64,000 nucleotides of DNA from NCBI GenBank assembly GCA_002914805.1, contig JXTB01000202.1, positions 545,270 through 609,269 of the forward strand. The letters are read 5' to 3'. The DNA comes from Parasponia andersonii (lineage: Eukaryota > Streptophyta > Magnoliopsida > Rosales > Cannabaceae). This document shows, one piece after another, positions 12,335-24,990 of this stretch. The position numbers were made by a program, and so were the translations under genes. The notes beneath the pieces are model-generated. The model did no database searches and was not told where the DNA came from. It was given only the letters and a program-made list of their open reading frames with translations. How positions within the stretch are numbered: the stretch's first letter is position 1; the number at the start of each line of letters is the position of its first letter.

Positions 12335-15300
12335 AACACTCGGGAAAATAAAATGTCTCCTCCTCCTCTGCCCAAGTAGGAAGAATAGGGGTAGAATCCT
12401 GTTTTGTCTTCTGAATATTCTGTATTTGCCTTTCTCTTCGGTGTATGAAAACTTGAATAAGTTATCTGCTAGACCACTTACATACACTCTTGTAAAAGAC
12501 TCCAAATAATTTTTCCTTTAGCTTTAAGACAGTAGTATCCATTGGGGTCGGGTCAGAATCTGTCAATTCTATTTTAGCCGTTCATGTAGCCCACTGGAGA
12601 TAGCTTTAGTTGACTGAGATGATATCTTTCAGGAAAAAAGAAAAATTATTATAGTTATCAGTAAATCGATATTTCATCTCGCAAATGGCCGTAACCAAAC
12701 TACAAATTCAATTGTAAATTTTATATTAATTGGAACTTAAACTAGCTAATTAGCTACGAATTTGCGCCACTAAGCAATCAACAAGAATTTGATTTTTCAA
12801 TAAGTTTAGCCCTTTTTCCATAAAAGGAAGAACAAGTTTGGCACTTATCCTCACATGTGAAGCAAATGACTGCTTTGTGCAGCCTGTTGTTATGCTCATG
12901 AAATTTGTAGGTGAGAGCTTTTGACTTTTGAAAGTCGTTTTTTCATGACCTTAGTTACCTGATATTGCATAACAGAACAATAAGACACTACACATAATTT
13001 TTCAAGCTGTACTGGTTATGATCCATGGACAATGACTTCCTAACGTTCTGCTTTTCGATGTTATGCCTCATATCAGATGAAAAACCAATCTGGTTATCAA
13101 GCCTGAGTACTAATCTATGTATTAGTATTAAGAACTCCAATAAAATAACAAACTATGCTGCATGATTTTGTTGGAAATTGTAGTCAAAATGAAAAAGCTT
13201 GCATGGAAGAATATCTAGGTCTCAATTATCTTCCTGGGAGCTCATCAAGTCCTCTTCATCACATTTAAATGAAACCATAGTTACATCGAATCGGACGGTA
13301 AACAAGTTCATAAGAAATCTCCTTTAATGTTACTACAAAATTCCAAGCCTTATCTAATTTGTGGGAACTCTCAAGGACAACTTAACAATTAAACATTATA
13401 ATCTTCTCTATATCCTCCTCACCAAAATATTTTCTTCTTCTTTTCTTTTCTTTTCTTTTTTTCTGCTGTAATGATCCCTGTACTAGTACTAGATTGTTTT
13501 TTTCTTGTTCTATATAATTTTCTTTTTCCAAAAGAAAAGTTGCAGCTACTTCTGATGAAAAACAAATCAAGGACAGCTATTGCGACTTTTTCATATTTAA
13601 AAGAGCTGTGTGGCCAAAGTGGGCTCCAACAATTATCCAAGACTAAAAGGGCTCTAATTTAATGGATTATATGACAAACATGGCCAACTATTACCAACTC
13701 TAAAGAGGACAAATTGTAGTTTGCTCATACTCCACTCTGCTAGCTAGCTAGCTAAGACTAACACATACAGAACAAAAAGAAGAACACTTGCATTACATTA
13801 TATGCCAGGCTAAAGCTAATTAGGCATTTAGGCCCAACCTGGGACAGCTCCCATATCTTTTGCAAACAAGACTTAATAGACCCACCACTTTGTCCCAACA
13901 GTGAGCCCTTTTTGGCTTAGTGTGTTACCAACCATCTCATCTTGATTGAAGATGTATAGAAGAAAGCATGAACCGGAAAGATGGGAAAAAAAGGGTGATT
14001 TCAGAGACTACAGGACAAGTAGATCAGCTAATCAGGAGCTACATTTTTTGACAAAAAGCTTCTCTCTCTTTTGATCTCACTAGAAGAGTGGTTTAATTTT
14101 TCTTTATTGGGTTACAACAAAGTGTCAGACTTTGCGGGCATTGGATACTCCTATTAGTTTTCTTTCTTTTGATAAATCTAGACCTTAAAATCTTGAAGGA
14201 GAATTTATAAAAGATCCTCTTTATAATTATATCCTACACTGAATTATGAAGGTCCTTTAAGTAATATGATTTTTTGAGCCTTGAGTGTGCCATCCAACGC
14301 TTATATCAAATGATGGGTACTCTACTCTAGATTGATTGCATGAGTGGGTGATTGAGTACTAGCATAGGAGGTATCATATAAAGTTGGGCACCATCATGTG
14401 TTACTTCTTCTCAACCACTAGTGATGCTTTGATTATAAGGTGGTAGGCCCTATTAGCACAAGTCGTCTTTGATCTCTCTTTCTTTTTTCTTTTTTTTTTC
14501 CCCCTTTTTTCCTGTTTCTCTTAATAAGCAGAAAAACAAAAGAATTAGATTGTGAGATGGGGGCCGCATATGGGAAACTCCAATAATTATGGCAGATGAA
14601 GAAAATCTCCACATTCTCTACAAAACCCAACATGATTGTATCCTTTGAAACTATATATTATTTCTTTTTTCTTCATGAAGATTACAAAAAGATTCACTTC
14701 GAACCAGAAGAGGGCATGATTGTGATTACTTACTACTCTTACTCATATCTCTCTATCTCATTCTCAACTGGTACAACAGGAAATCAAATTTAGATGCAAA
14801 CCCAATAGAACCACATAATCAGTCAGCTGATATGTGTACATATCCCCCCATATGATATGCTTCTGCAAATTTCTGCATTTATATATTGCATGCACCATAA
14901 ACACGTGCATTTCTCGGTCATGATTGGAACAAAGGTGAAACTCACACATGGGGTTCAACATTTGTTTGTATACCAAATATTCAAACACTTTAGTGTTAAG
15001 GAACATGATGAAAGTAGTTGAACAATGTGGATTGTTTCAAGTGAATTTTCTGGATAACTCGAGTGCTTGGCTGTAAAGAATTTCTCATTAGCTAGTAGCC
15101 GTTGTCTTCCAAATATGTGTATTGTTTTATTAACAGAACAGAGTTTTAACCACAAAAGAAAGAAATTTACCATTTTCTATGAGACCCCATCTGTTTCCTA
15201 ATGACAATCATTTCCAAATAGACATGATAAAAGGATCAATATATATTCGTCAATAATCTCTGCCATATAGTTCAATTTTCCATCATTTTGGTAGAAAACT

Positions 15301-15780
15301 TTTCCTTCTAAAGTTGAATATGGTATGTCCCCCAACGATTTTTGTCATGTAAAAAGGAACCACATTTGTCACCATAACTAATTCTTTTATAGCCTATTCT
15401 TTCATTCCCTTCCTCTCCATACTCATATAATATCTATAAAATTACAAGTGAGAACGTATGGTTTCAAACTGGGTCCAGTATTCCACACATAATCTAAATT
15501 AGGTTGAATTGTTAAACTTGTTAATTGGTATATCTTAAGTTGGGGAAAGAAGCTAATATGGCATTCATTTTCTTGATGTGATGAGGTCCATCAACCAATG
15601 ATATGTTGACAATTTGAGATGACAAAAACAAACTAGTTTTGCATTGATAGAAGTTGACTCTAACATTTTGAATTTGGAAATACTAGTCAAAATAAGATTG
15701 TTAAAGAAATGCTACCATAGTATCACAATAAGAGATTCTGATTTAAGACCTTAAACAATTTATATCAAAATGACATTATC
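12335..15780. other. Intergenic DNA, no gene seen
   Basis: The WRKY 3' UTR probably occupies the first few hundred bases. The remainder is AT-rich with scattered poly-T runs; short open frames there are dominated by low-complexity K/F/L translation and show no domain or splice structure. Nothing else is supported. Confidence 0.5.
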
Positions 15781-15783
15781 AAG

Positions 15784-15900
15784 ACCATTATTTGCAATGA
15801 CTTTTGAGGAATGGTCATTCTATTTTTGACCGGACACAGCTAGAATGACCGTTGGTCATAAATTACCTCAAAATGGTCATATTTCCGTCAATATTTCTCG
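15784..15900. repeat. Short imperfect inverted repeat (foldback)
   Basis: GGTCATTCTA at 15813-15822 is mirrored by TAGAATGACC at 15841-15850, and TTTTGAGG at 15802-15809 by CCTCAAAA at 15866-15873. Together they form an interrupted stem with an 18-base loop. It could be a remnant of a MITE end or a small foldback element. No target-site duplication is visible. Confidence 0.4.
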
Positions 15901-18900
15901 TAAAGTTGACATAAATATTAAGCTCAAATAGAATCGGCTAATTAAGCTGAGTAAATTCTGACTAAACCAGTATTTCCTTCTTTTTAAAAGTCTAATCACT
16001 TTAACAGAAATAGGACCGCAGTGAGATTGCTATAGTCCAATATAATAATTAATATATGGGTGTGACCACAAGAAGCATAGATTAGATAATTGTGATTGGA
16101 TGGCCCTTGATATGTATCTAAAAGACACTGCTTATCTTCTAATTAAACCAATTCAATTTTCGGTTTCTTTTCTCCAATAAACAAATAACTAATCAAATAA
16201 AAAGTAAAAAAGGGAAATGAAAAAGGGGAAATTCCAGCCTTATCTGCCAAGGGGACCCACGCTACTCTTCACTTTGGTATGATTAACCCTTCATTTCCTA
16301 AGTCAGATCCTAAAATACAACTGAGACATTATTCAGATATGTTCCAAAAGCACACCACTATAACAAAACTCCAGAGCGTCAACATGTTATGGAGCACATG
16401 AATACTGTTAACTCCTTATTAAGTAATTGGTGTTTTTTTTACCTTGACCAGTTTCCTGGTTATTAATAGAAGAGTTACATTAACATCAAATAGAATACTA
16501 AGAAATGTAACATTATGTAACTAGATCCAAAAAAAAAAAAGAAAAAAAACTCACTAACAAAGAAAAATCATATATAAAGTATTTAAAAGTATATTGCAAT
16601 GTGTATTTGTAATAAGTAATATTACACGTGTAAAAGAGTATTTCTGATTTATCAAAAAGAGAACTTTAAATAAAACTTGAGCTCTACGTCTCATCACAGA
16701 TTGAATTGCCTACTCGGTTTCAAACGCAAACCAAAAACCGAACAAACCGAAAATTAAAATAAACCAAACTAAATTCAGTTTGGGTATAGCTGACATACCG
16801 ACTAATTAGTTTGCGAGGTGCCCTTGTACAAGTGAATAGGCAAGCAAGCAAATTGCAGAAATACCCTATAAAGGTCTCTTGAAACAAAAGCAGAGATACG
16901 TATCATTATTGACTAACAACTATGATTTTCATACTTTAGGCCATATAAACTTCTTCTTCTTCTTTTTTTTTTCTTTTTTTTTTTTTTTTCCTTTTTGGGC
17001 TAAAACAGTTCGTGATCGCATCAGAGTACCATGCAACAAAATTTTTGGCAGTATTTATTATTAGGACATTTACCACTCATATTTTGTTTGAGTGTGCCTA
17101 AGAACATGGCAAAAGGCTCATTTGGTGTCGCGCATGGGATTGCATTGATGGATGGTGAAAGTGGGGACAACAAGATCTTTGGGCTACTTCCAGCAAGATA
17201 CCCATTACCCCCAAAATTTATGTTCCTACCAAACACAACCCTTCCCTTACTCTGCTCGATCTGCACCGTTTTCAGCTAGGTTTAGGTCACCCTACCCTAC
17301 ACTTCCTATCTTCTACTATTTCTATTTACCCTACACTCCTCTTATCCTGATCCACACATGGTTCAAGTAAACAAATAACCTTCCATTTTTTTAAGCTAAC
17401 AAGTACAGAAAATTAATAACAAGGAGGAAATGGAAGATAGATAGACTGTGTGTCACATGTGTTAGTTATACACATATGTATATAAGTTACATTATTTGTT
17501 TTGAATCTTATCATTAGCATATGATATCGAAGTGAATAATTTAATAAAGGGCATATTGTATCTGGTTAGAGTAGACAAAGCCAAATGCTAAACAGGCAGT
17601 CCTGCTTACTGAGAAAGAACATTGATCTAAAATTAAGACTGTTTTTATTTGTTTATTTATTTTCAGTTTCTCTAATTATTGGTGAAACCAAGTACAGAAA
17701 GTGGTCGTGTGAGAATGTCCTTTTGGCGAGTTCCAAATGAGTATATTTAGTGTTCTAACGAAAGGAAAAAAAAAATATCGTGAAACATACAGAGTGTACG
17801 ACAACATCGGATTTAAAAATTGAGAGAGAAAGTATATTATAAGAAAAAGAGTTAGCATTATCCACATTTTGTGTTTTTTTTTCTTTTCTTTTCTATTAAG
17901 TAGAACTTCTGAGAATAATTCGAGGCTTATACACATGCTAAACAACATGAAATAAAGTTGAGTAACCTATATAAGGTAGACGAAACACAAGTTGTCGGTT
18001 GGAAGTTTGGCACAAACCACATTAAATTTGTAATGTGTTTACATATATAGTCCTTTGGCTTTGCCAGACCATACTTTTTTTATACTTAAGTATATGAAAA
18101 CAGCAAATATGTCACCACTTGAGACAAAAATTCATACGGGCAGTTTAAGAGCTGTATTAAATATGGCTTTCATGTTCTCAAGAGCCAAATTACGTATTAT
18201 TATGATTAAAATAAAGGGTATTGCTGATTAATCACGCTTGGCTCATAACTGGTTAGAGGAATCTCTTTTGACTAATTATATAATTTATTTGACAATAATG
18301 AAGATTGAATTCCACGTTAAAATAAATATATATATGACTTTTTCTTAATGAACATTAGTACTACCTAGATTATAATATATATATATATATATTTAGAGGC
18401 ATAGCGTGTACAAATATTTAATCTTGATGCGGCACCCAAGACAACGAGGTGGTCTAAATAAGTCTTCCGCTTCATAATTTTATTTTCTTATTAAACCATG
18501 AGGAATGTAGGTTTTCTTTTTTTCCCACAATGAGCTTGCTCGACAATATTTATATTTCCTTTACTTTAAAAAAAAAAAAAAATGAAGTGGATGTTGTAGA
18601 TTTTGTCAAACAACATCTTGGAGGCAAATAGAGACGAATATAAAACCAGCTAACATGACTGCCCAACTGGCCATGATTCGGACCCGCCAAACTACTTCAA
18701 AATAAAACGATGGGTTTTGGTTGATTATGGATTATACATTTTCCAAACTGCCAAAAAATAAAACACTTAATTTGCCCAACAAAATTGCTCAATAAAATTG
18801 TCACTTCTAATTATAATAGGTATTTTTATAAAATATATAGTATATAAAAATTGAAATTTAATTCATTACCACATAATTATTTCATGACATTATATCAAGA

Positions 18901-19770
18901 ATTTTTAACATAATTTTTATCTATTTGAAATTGTAGAATTTAATATTATTTGTATATCTATAACACTCTCACAATACTATAATGTTTTCTCATCTAATTT
19001 TTAGATGAACAGTCATAACTAAACACGAATTATCTTAAATTTTAAAGTTTATATGATATAATACTTAAGCTCTAACAAGAGACAAGTAAAGTACTTTTAT
19101 TTTTTTTTTAATATTCATAAAATACGTAATTATATATTTTAGTTAATCTAACCTATCCCATAAATCGCTAAAAATTGCCCTATCCGCAACTTAGTTGACC
19201 ATGGGTCAGATATTGTCAAAACCGCATAGAAGAAAACGGCTAAAGCCACTCGTTAACTGCCCAATCCGTTCGCTGTGTAAATGTTGTCAATAAAATTATC
19301 AGATATGTCGTATCGACACAACCCGCATGTTTTGATTTACGTATCATAATCGATTATAAACTAAGTGTTTCATTAATTATTAATTATTTGTAGAATGCCA
19401 TAGTTTCATTGCAAATATGTCATTTAGTGCACATGATTAAATGTAATTTGGGTGTTATGTCATGTATTAAACGTAATTCCTTTTCATAAGTGGGTCATAC
19501 CCGAGTAACCCACCATTCTTAATCTTAAGCAACGTGGGACAACTTTCTTATTATCCTGACCATAAGTCTCATCAAATTTAATTGGGAAAGGAATTTCAAG
19601 AAAGAAGTTATGAGGGAGAGGATGTAATTAGTGGTCGGTCCGGGGCCTACTGATTAAATTTAAGGCTGTGGTCAGGAGTGTCGACGGGTTGGACAAGCGA
19701 AGAGATCTGACCGTACAAAAATGGAAGAAACCACACATCACAACGCAACCTCTCATCAAGATCTGACTCA
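15901..19770. other. Intergenic DNA, no gene seen
   Basis: This part is AT-rich, with poly-A/T runs and a (TA)n tract near 18379. A less AT-rich block at about 17090-17360 stands out from its surroundings but reads through on both strands without a recognisable domain. Around 18650-19330 there are several motifs of the CGACACAACCCG type, seen again in the foldback element at 61.5 kb, which suggests an old member of the same transposon family. Confidence 0.4.
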
Positions 19771-19775
19771 TGATG

Positions 19776-19910
19776 CCACGTCACACACACACACAACACA
19801 AGGCAAAGTAGGGAACCATCCTGCGTGCCAAGTGCACGTGTCTAAGCTGTCCACCTTCTTTGGTAATTTTTGCCTCTTGGCCTAACGGTGGCGCCATATG
19901 ACTATATATG
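19776..19910 (+). promoter_or_regulatory. Promoter-like cluster: ACGT elements and TATA box without a known gene
   Basis: CCACGTCA at 19776-19783 and a G-box inside GCACGTGTC (CACGTG at 19835-19840) are ABRE-like elements. A TATA-like CTATATATG follows at 19902-19910, about 65 bases downstream of the G-box. The first downstream ATG (20001) opens only a 24-codon frame. The arrangement resembles an ABA- or light-responsive plant promoter, but no coding gene follows, so it may drive a noncoding RNA, be a relic, or be chance. Confidence 0.3.
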
Positions 19911-20075
19911 ACCCTCTTCATTGTCACAACAACATTTTATTCCTCGCCAGTTTGTTTGTTTGTTTCTTGAGAAAATATTGTTCCTAGTTTCTGATCGCAA
20001 ATGTTGTATAGCAGGAGTGGAGATATCACAAATTGGGTGGGGAAGCCTTCACGTGGCCACTTTAAAAGCATTTGA

Positions 20076-21107
20076 AATGGAACCATAAATCACAAAATTG
20101 TAGGGGAACATAATGTTAATGTGAGTATATAGATTATTGCATGGGACAAAAGTTTTGGGATTTGGCACTTTGACAAATCAAACTCAATGTGCCTTCATTA
20201 ATCTTTTGTCCTCGTTCTTTTAAGTACTAGTGACCGGTGACTAGTGGCTCTTGTTTTTGTTTACCCTCCAAAATCTAGTCATAAATCAAGACAACATCTT
20301 TGCCATATTTGAGGAAATAATAGCTATGTAACAGCACAATCTTTCGAGATCTAAACTAATAGAGATTGAAAGATTGTGTTTTGACAAACTTATAATGTAA
20401 ATAGCAAATATAATCATCACAAAATCTCAATAATGTTTACCACCTAATCCGTAGAGTGACTAGTGATTATCACCTTTTTTTGTTGATAAGGAAAAAAAAT
20501 GGTGGTTTGAGGATTATTAATTAGCAATCTTGAAATTATATGTACTGTATAGGGTCCATAACCTATAAATATCCTTTTGCCTAAAGGGAGGTAGATTTTT
20601 TTTTTCTATGTAGCTTTCCGAACTATTTATTGCATAGGTCCATTATGAAGGGCCAAAATAAAAACAAAAAAAAATATGAAGAAAAACCTACTTTTTGCTT
20701 GGATGCAGATTCTCTCATCCTAAGTACTAACTATACGCACTAGTGTTGAAAAGATGGCCTTTTTGCTTAGGTTGACATAACAGGACAGTTTCATCTCTTG
20801 TAATTTTACATGTATGCTGTCTCAACGTCATTTGAGATGGCACTATTATTGGCATTTGGTTAGATGTCCTTGAAGTTACTTTAGTAATTAAATTCATAAT
20901 TTTGAAAAACAGACTTTTGTGACGCTATTTGAGTTATTTGGACTTCAAGTAACAAGCTGTTATTTGATATTGAATCTACATCTATTCACTCAATGATCAC
21001 TTTAATTTAGTGAATAGTTAGTAAGTTTAATACAGTTAGTTCTGGTACTATGAAAAACTTTATAAAAAAATTAGAAATTTTGAAACATCTTCACGTGAAA
21101 TTAAAAC
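20076..21107. other. Intergenic DNA, no gene seen
   Basis: AT-rich sequence without protein-like frames, recognisable repeats or inverted ends. Confidence 0.4.
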
Positions 21108-21560
21108 CTCCAAGATCGCAAAAAATTAGTGAAGTGTCTTACCATGTTCATCCTCAAGACTAGTTGAAAGTCAACAAAAATAGTGTTGCTCATGGTTGTC
21201 TATACGTGGTAGGTTGTGGTAGAATTTTCAGAATATTTCGGGTTTTTTTTAGAGGTAGTTTTATCATTCCTATCGGTAAGACTTATGCTTTTGAGATGGA
21301 ACTGACAGCCGCTATTTATGCAATCTCTTATATCTGGGATTTTGGGTGGAGAAATATTTGGCTCGAAAGTGACTTGGCTTATCTAGTCATGCTTTTTATG
21401 ACTCTTTCTGTTCCTTAGGGTTAGAAGCCACCATGGATCTATTGTATTGGACTATTCTCTAATATGAACTTTTATATTTCCCACATTTATAATGAAGGAA
21501 ATTCTGCCGTAGACATTTTAACTTTTAGAGTTACGAGTATTCAAATTCTAACTTAGTAGC
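21108..21560 (+). pseudogene. RNase H domain remnant of a plant LINE (non-LTR retrotransposon)
   Basis: Plus-strand translation gives a diverged RNase H-like domain of the kind at the end of plant LINE polyproteins: LKVNKNSVAHG (corresponding to the usual vNtDG start), GSFIIPIGKTYAFEMELTAA, then WRNIWLESDLAYLV, and after an in-frame stop ISHIYNEGNSAVD near 21476-21517. The acidic residues in MELTA and LESD remain, but the first catalytic aspartate is replaced by asparagine. Stops interrupt both ends (for example at 21161 and 21416). It is a dead fragment without reverse transcriptase nearby. Confidence 0.7.
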
Positions 21561-23577
21561 ATATTGTAGCAACCTTCATCCATGCAATGATCAATAAATA
21601 CTTTTTTGAGCTACGTAATTTTTCATTTTTCTTAGTGTCCCACACTGCAACACAATGTGTTCTTTTTTTCTTTTTGTGATTTTTTTCTCTGAATCTTACA
21701 CAAAAAAAAAGTTTTTTATAGAGACAATATTAAGAGGTTAAGATAATAGTTATATTTAGACAGGGTGATTTGGCTCCTCTTTAAGACTTTTCTTTTCTAT
21801 TTTTAAGGTGCTACTTTAATCATTCTTAAGGTTATTTTTTTCTTATGTACTTTTTTATTTTATTTTATTAAATTACCATAGAATTTCTTAATCTCATGCC
21901 TTATTAGGTTCTTAAGATACTTCCTCTAGTACCATTTATATATATATATATATAATGAAAAATAAAATAAAAACAAGGACGGACCTATCTTAATCAGAAA
22001 GAGAAAAGCTTGAAAATCAAATTTAATGTGTGTCTGTATATTGCAACCCTTCCAACATAACGGTTAGGATTATCCCTAAGATTCCACCAATTATAGTCTA
22101 AAAATATTATTCTGTGTCTTGGAAACCCCTAATAGGATCTTATCTGAAAGTGATATAGACATTATAGACATCCCCTAGGTACGTAGGGAAAAGCTAAAAC
22201 CTCTAGCTTTAGCTAAATTCAACTTGCCAGCTCTGTTTGGCTTCTATTTACATATTAATTCCTGAATTGAAAGCTACGCCTGTTCGTATGCTCAATTCAT
22301 CCTCATTTTAAAATTTTATGAGAAAATAAAAAACACCGAAATGGGAAAAATATTAAAATACATTCCCAATTAGTACCGAATTGGATTAGTTCCAATTAAA
22401 ACAAGAAAAAAACGTAGCTCCATTTCATTCTGGGTCATTTTATTAATTTTGATATTTTTTTTGAAGTATATATGATGAAAAAATAAACAAATTATAAATT
22501 ATTTATAAAATTAAGATTTTTATTTAGTAAAAAATTCAGAATCCTAAACCTATAGTGGCCAAAAAAATTTAACTCCGGTTATGAAAGCGCATCTAAAATC
22601 GAAATTGATAATAATGGTGACGATGAAAGGATGCTACAAGTAATAGAAATAGCTTGACAAATGCATTTTAGAGTTTATTAAGAAATAAATATCTAAATAA
22701 TGACAATGAGCTTGGATTCCTAATTTTAAAAATATTTAGAGATGAATCCATTTTTTTTTTTTTTATTACGAGGACCGTAGTAGGCCTGGCCTATCTCACT
22801 TATTAAAAAAAACCATACACTGAATTTTAAAATGACTCTATCTCACTTTTAACAAATGAGGGAGATGATTTGTACTTTAGACAAGTAGATGTGATGACTA
22901 ATTTTTCACCTTGCCCAAACCCAACCACAGATAAACAGTAGTTGCATAAATGAGGCAAATGGTAAACAGAGTTATAATAAGCTAAGGGAATTTAATTTTA
23001 AGATGTAGTTTAAATAATATTTTTATGAATAGTGGTTGTGTGGTATAAATCAAAAAGGAGTTAGGTTTGGGAATAGGTGGTGGTGTGTTAGCAATTATTA
23101 AATTAATGTTTGCTTTGCATGGCATTGGAAAATGATGTATGGGTTAATGTGAAAGGGAGGAGAGTTCCCCCACAGAATTTAACTATGAAGATTTGAAAGC
23201 AACTTTTGGTACACAAAGATAGAGATGGGAAGCTTGGAAGGGAGCTATTATAAGCAAGTCCTTTGGGTTTCGGACTGTTTTAACATTACTCACGACCTGT
23301 TTTGTGGATGCCAGCTTCAGTAGGGCATTGCCCCCCCCAAAAAAAAAAAAAAAAAAAAAAATGTCACGTTTGGGCAAAATGGTCCAATTTCTTTCTTTTG
23401 CCTCATGTCTTCCGTACAAACAATACCCACTATAGCCTGTGTGTTGCGTTCTTATTCATTTTTGGCTGAGATTAAAATCGTGTTGTCCGTATCAATATTA
23501 ATAAATGGAAGAGTTATTCCTTTCCAGTAGTACTTCTTTTCATTTGGTGAAAGTATATATAAAAAAAAAAAAATGTA
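21561..23577. other. Intergenic DNA, no gene seen
   Basis: AT-rich with a short (TA)n near 21940 and an unusual C8-A20 run at about 23331-23360. No gene or clear transposon boundary is seen. Confidence 0.4.
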
Positions 23578-24990
23578 GAGATTTTTACAAAATAGACCAA
23601 TTTAATAATGTGTTTTGGAAATAGATCTCTTTTATAACTTAACTATACTTGAATGCTCACTAGATTATGCTCGATTATTTTCGGCACACTCGCCGTACCT
23701 TTAAAAGGTATATTTTGCAAAGAGTTTTAAGAACGTATATATTTTGCAAAACACACTTTTAAACTAGTCTTTTTAGCTAATTTTCTTAAAATAATTATGT
23801 AAATATTAGTGAGATTATAAAATTATTTAAGATTTTTTTAAGGAAATAAATCCATTAAACTCGTATAAATGTTACAAAAATAAATCAGGTTATAGTCCTC
23901 TCCCTTGTAAAAAAAAAATTATGTAAGATTTTATATAATGCGAATCAAGAAATCGATTCGCAAACTTAGAAACAAAAAAAATATTCAAAAATCTCAGAGC
24001 AAAATTGATCCCCATCGATGATAGAGAAAACTGGTATTAATGCTTTCGAATGACTTGTTTTGATTCTACACTATATCCGAATTGACATTTTCTATTAATT
24101 CACTAGTAGAGTTTCTACAAAACTTGATCTATGATAGTTACAATTTCTTCGGATTTACAAAGATACCTATTTGAATGCTATCTACATCAATAAAATAAAA
24201 TATATTAATAAAAACCAAAATTACTACAAATCTATATATGAGTAGGCTAAAAACATCATAAACCTGTATCTATGTGAACATCTGCCTTCATAAATAGAAG
24301 AATTATTTGAAAACAAAAATAAAGATAGAAAATGGAAGAGTAAAAAAAAATATTAGAGAGAGAAGATCTCATCTCCTACAAGGAGAAAGTACCCCTCTAT
24401 TAAACTTTTGAAGGATAAAGAAGAGAGAGAAAGATAGAGAAAATTTATATTTAAGATTATTAGTATACCTTAGGATTGAATTCCCCTTCAATTATCATTT
24501 CTCTTAAACGGATCAATATGTTTTTTTTATCCTAATTCCTTAACTATTGTCCGTCCCCACATTCTATAGTAAATAATATGAAATAGACCATTTCAATAGT
24601 GTATTTAGAGAAATAAACCATTGGTTAAAATTTTTTTTTGCAAAATTAATCTTTTAACGTTTTGGCGAATAAGATTAAGCGTGATTTAGCCAGTACGTCG
24701 TACGTAGTCAAGTGTGATAGAATTATAGAAAAAGGTATATTTCATAAAATGTACCATTAAAAGGATCTACTTTGTAAAATACTCCAACAAATTTCCTATA
24801 TTTTTTTGAGAAATTAGGTAAAATTAACCCTTTTAATAATGTGTCATGGGAATAGACTCATTTTTAAAACTCTTTGCAAAATACAGCTTTTAATATCTGG
24901 TGAGCATGGTCAAATGTAGTTTAGCGAGCACGTCAAGCATGATCAAGTTATAAAAGGATCTATTTTGTAAACGAGCCCAGAAAAGTATCA
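23578..24990. repeat. Three diverged copies of a roughly 190-bp repeat
   Basis: Copies lie at about 23578-23770, 24580-24790 and 24810-24990. Each starts with a variant of AAATAGACC..TTTAATAATGTG, continues through a TTGCAAAAT-like motif, a central stretch with CGTACG or similar and GATTTAGC, and ends near AAAAGGATCTATTTTGTAAA. Divergence is high and indels are common. I cannot assign a transposon class; no coding capacity is visible. Confidence 0.45.

Noticed and set aside
17021..17279. Overlapping frames on both strands in a less AT-rich block
   Set aside because: Neither frame resembles a known protein and both are open only because of base composition; possibly an old transposon fragment without defined ends.
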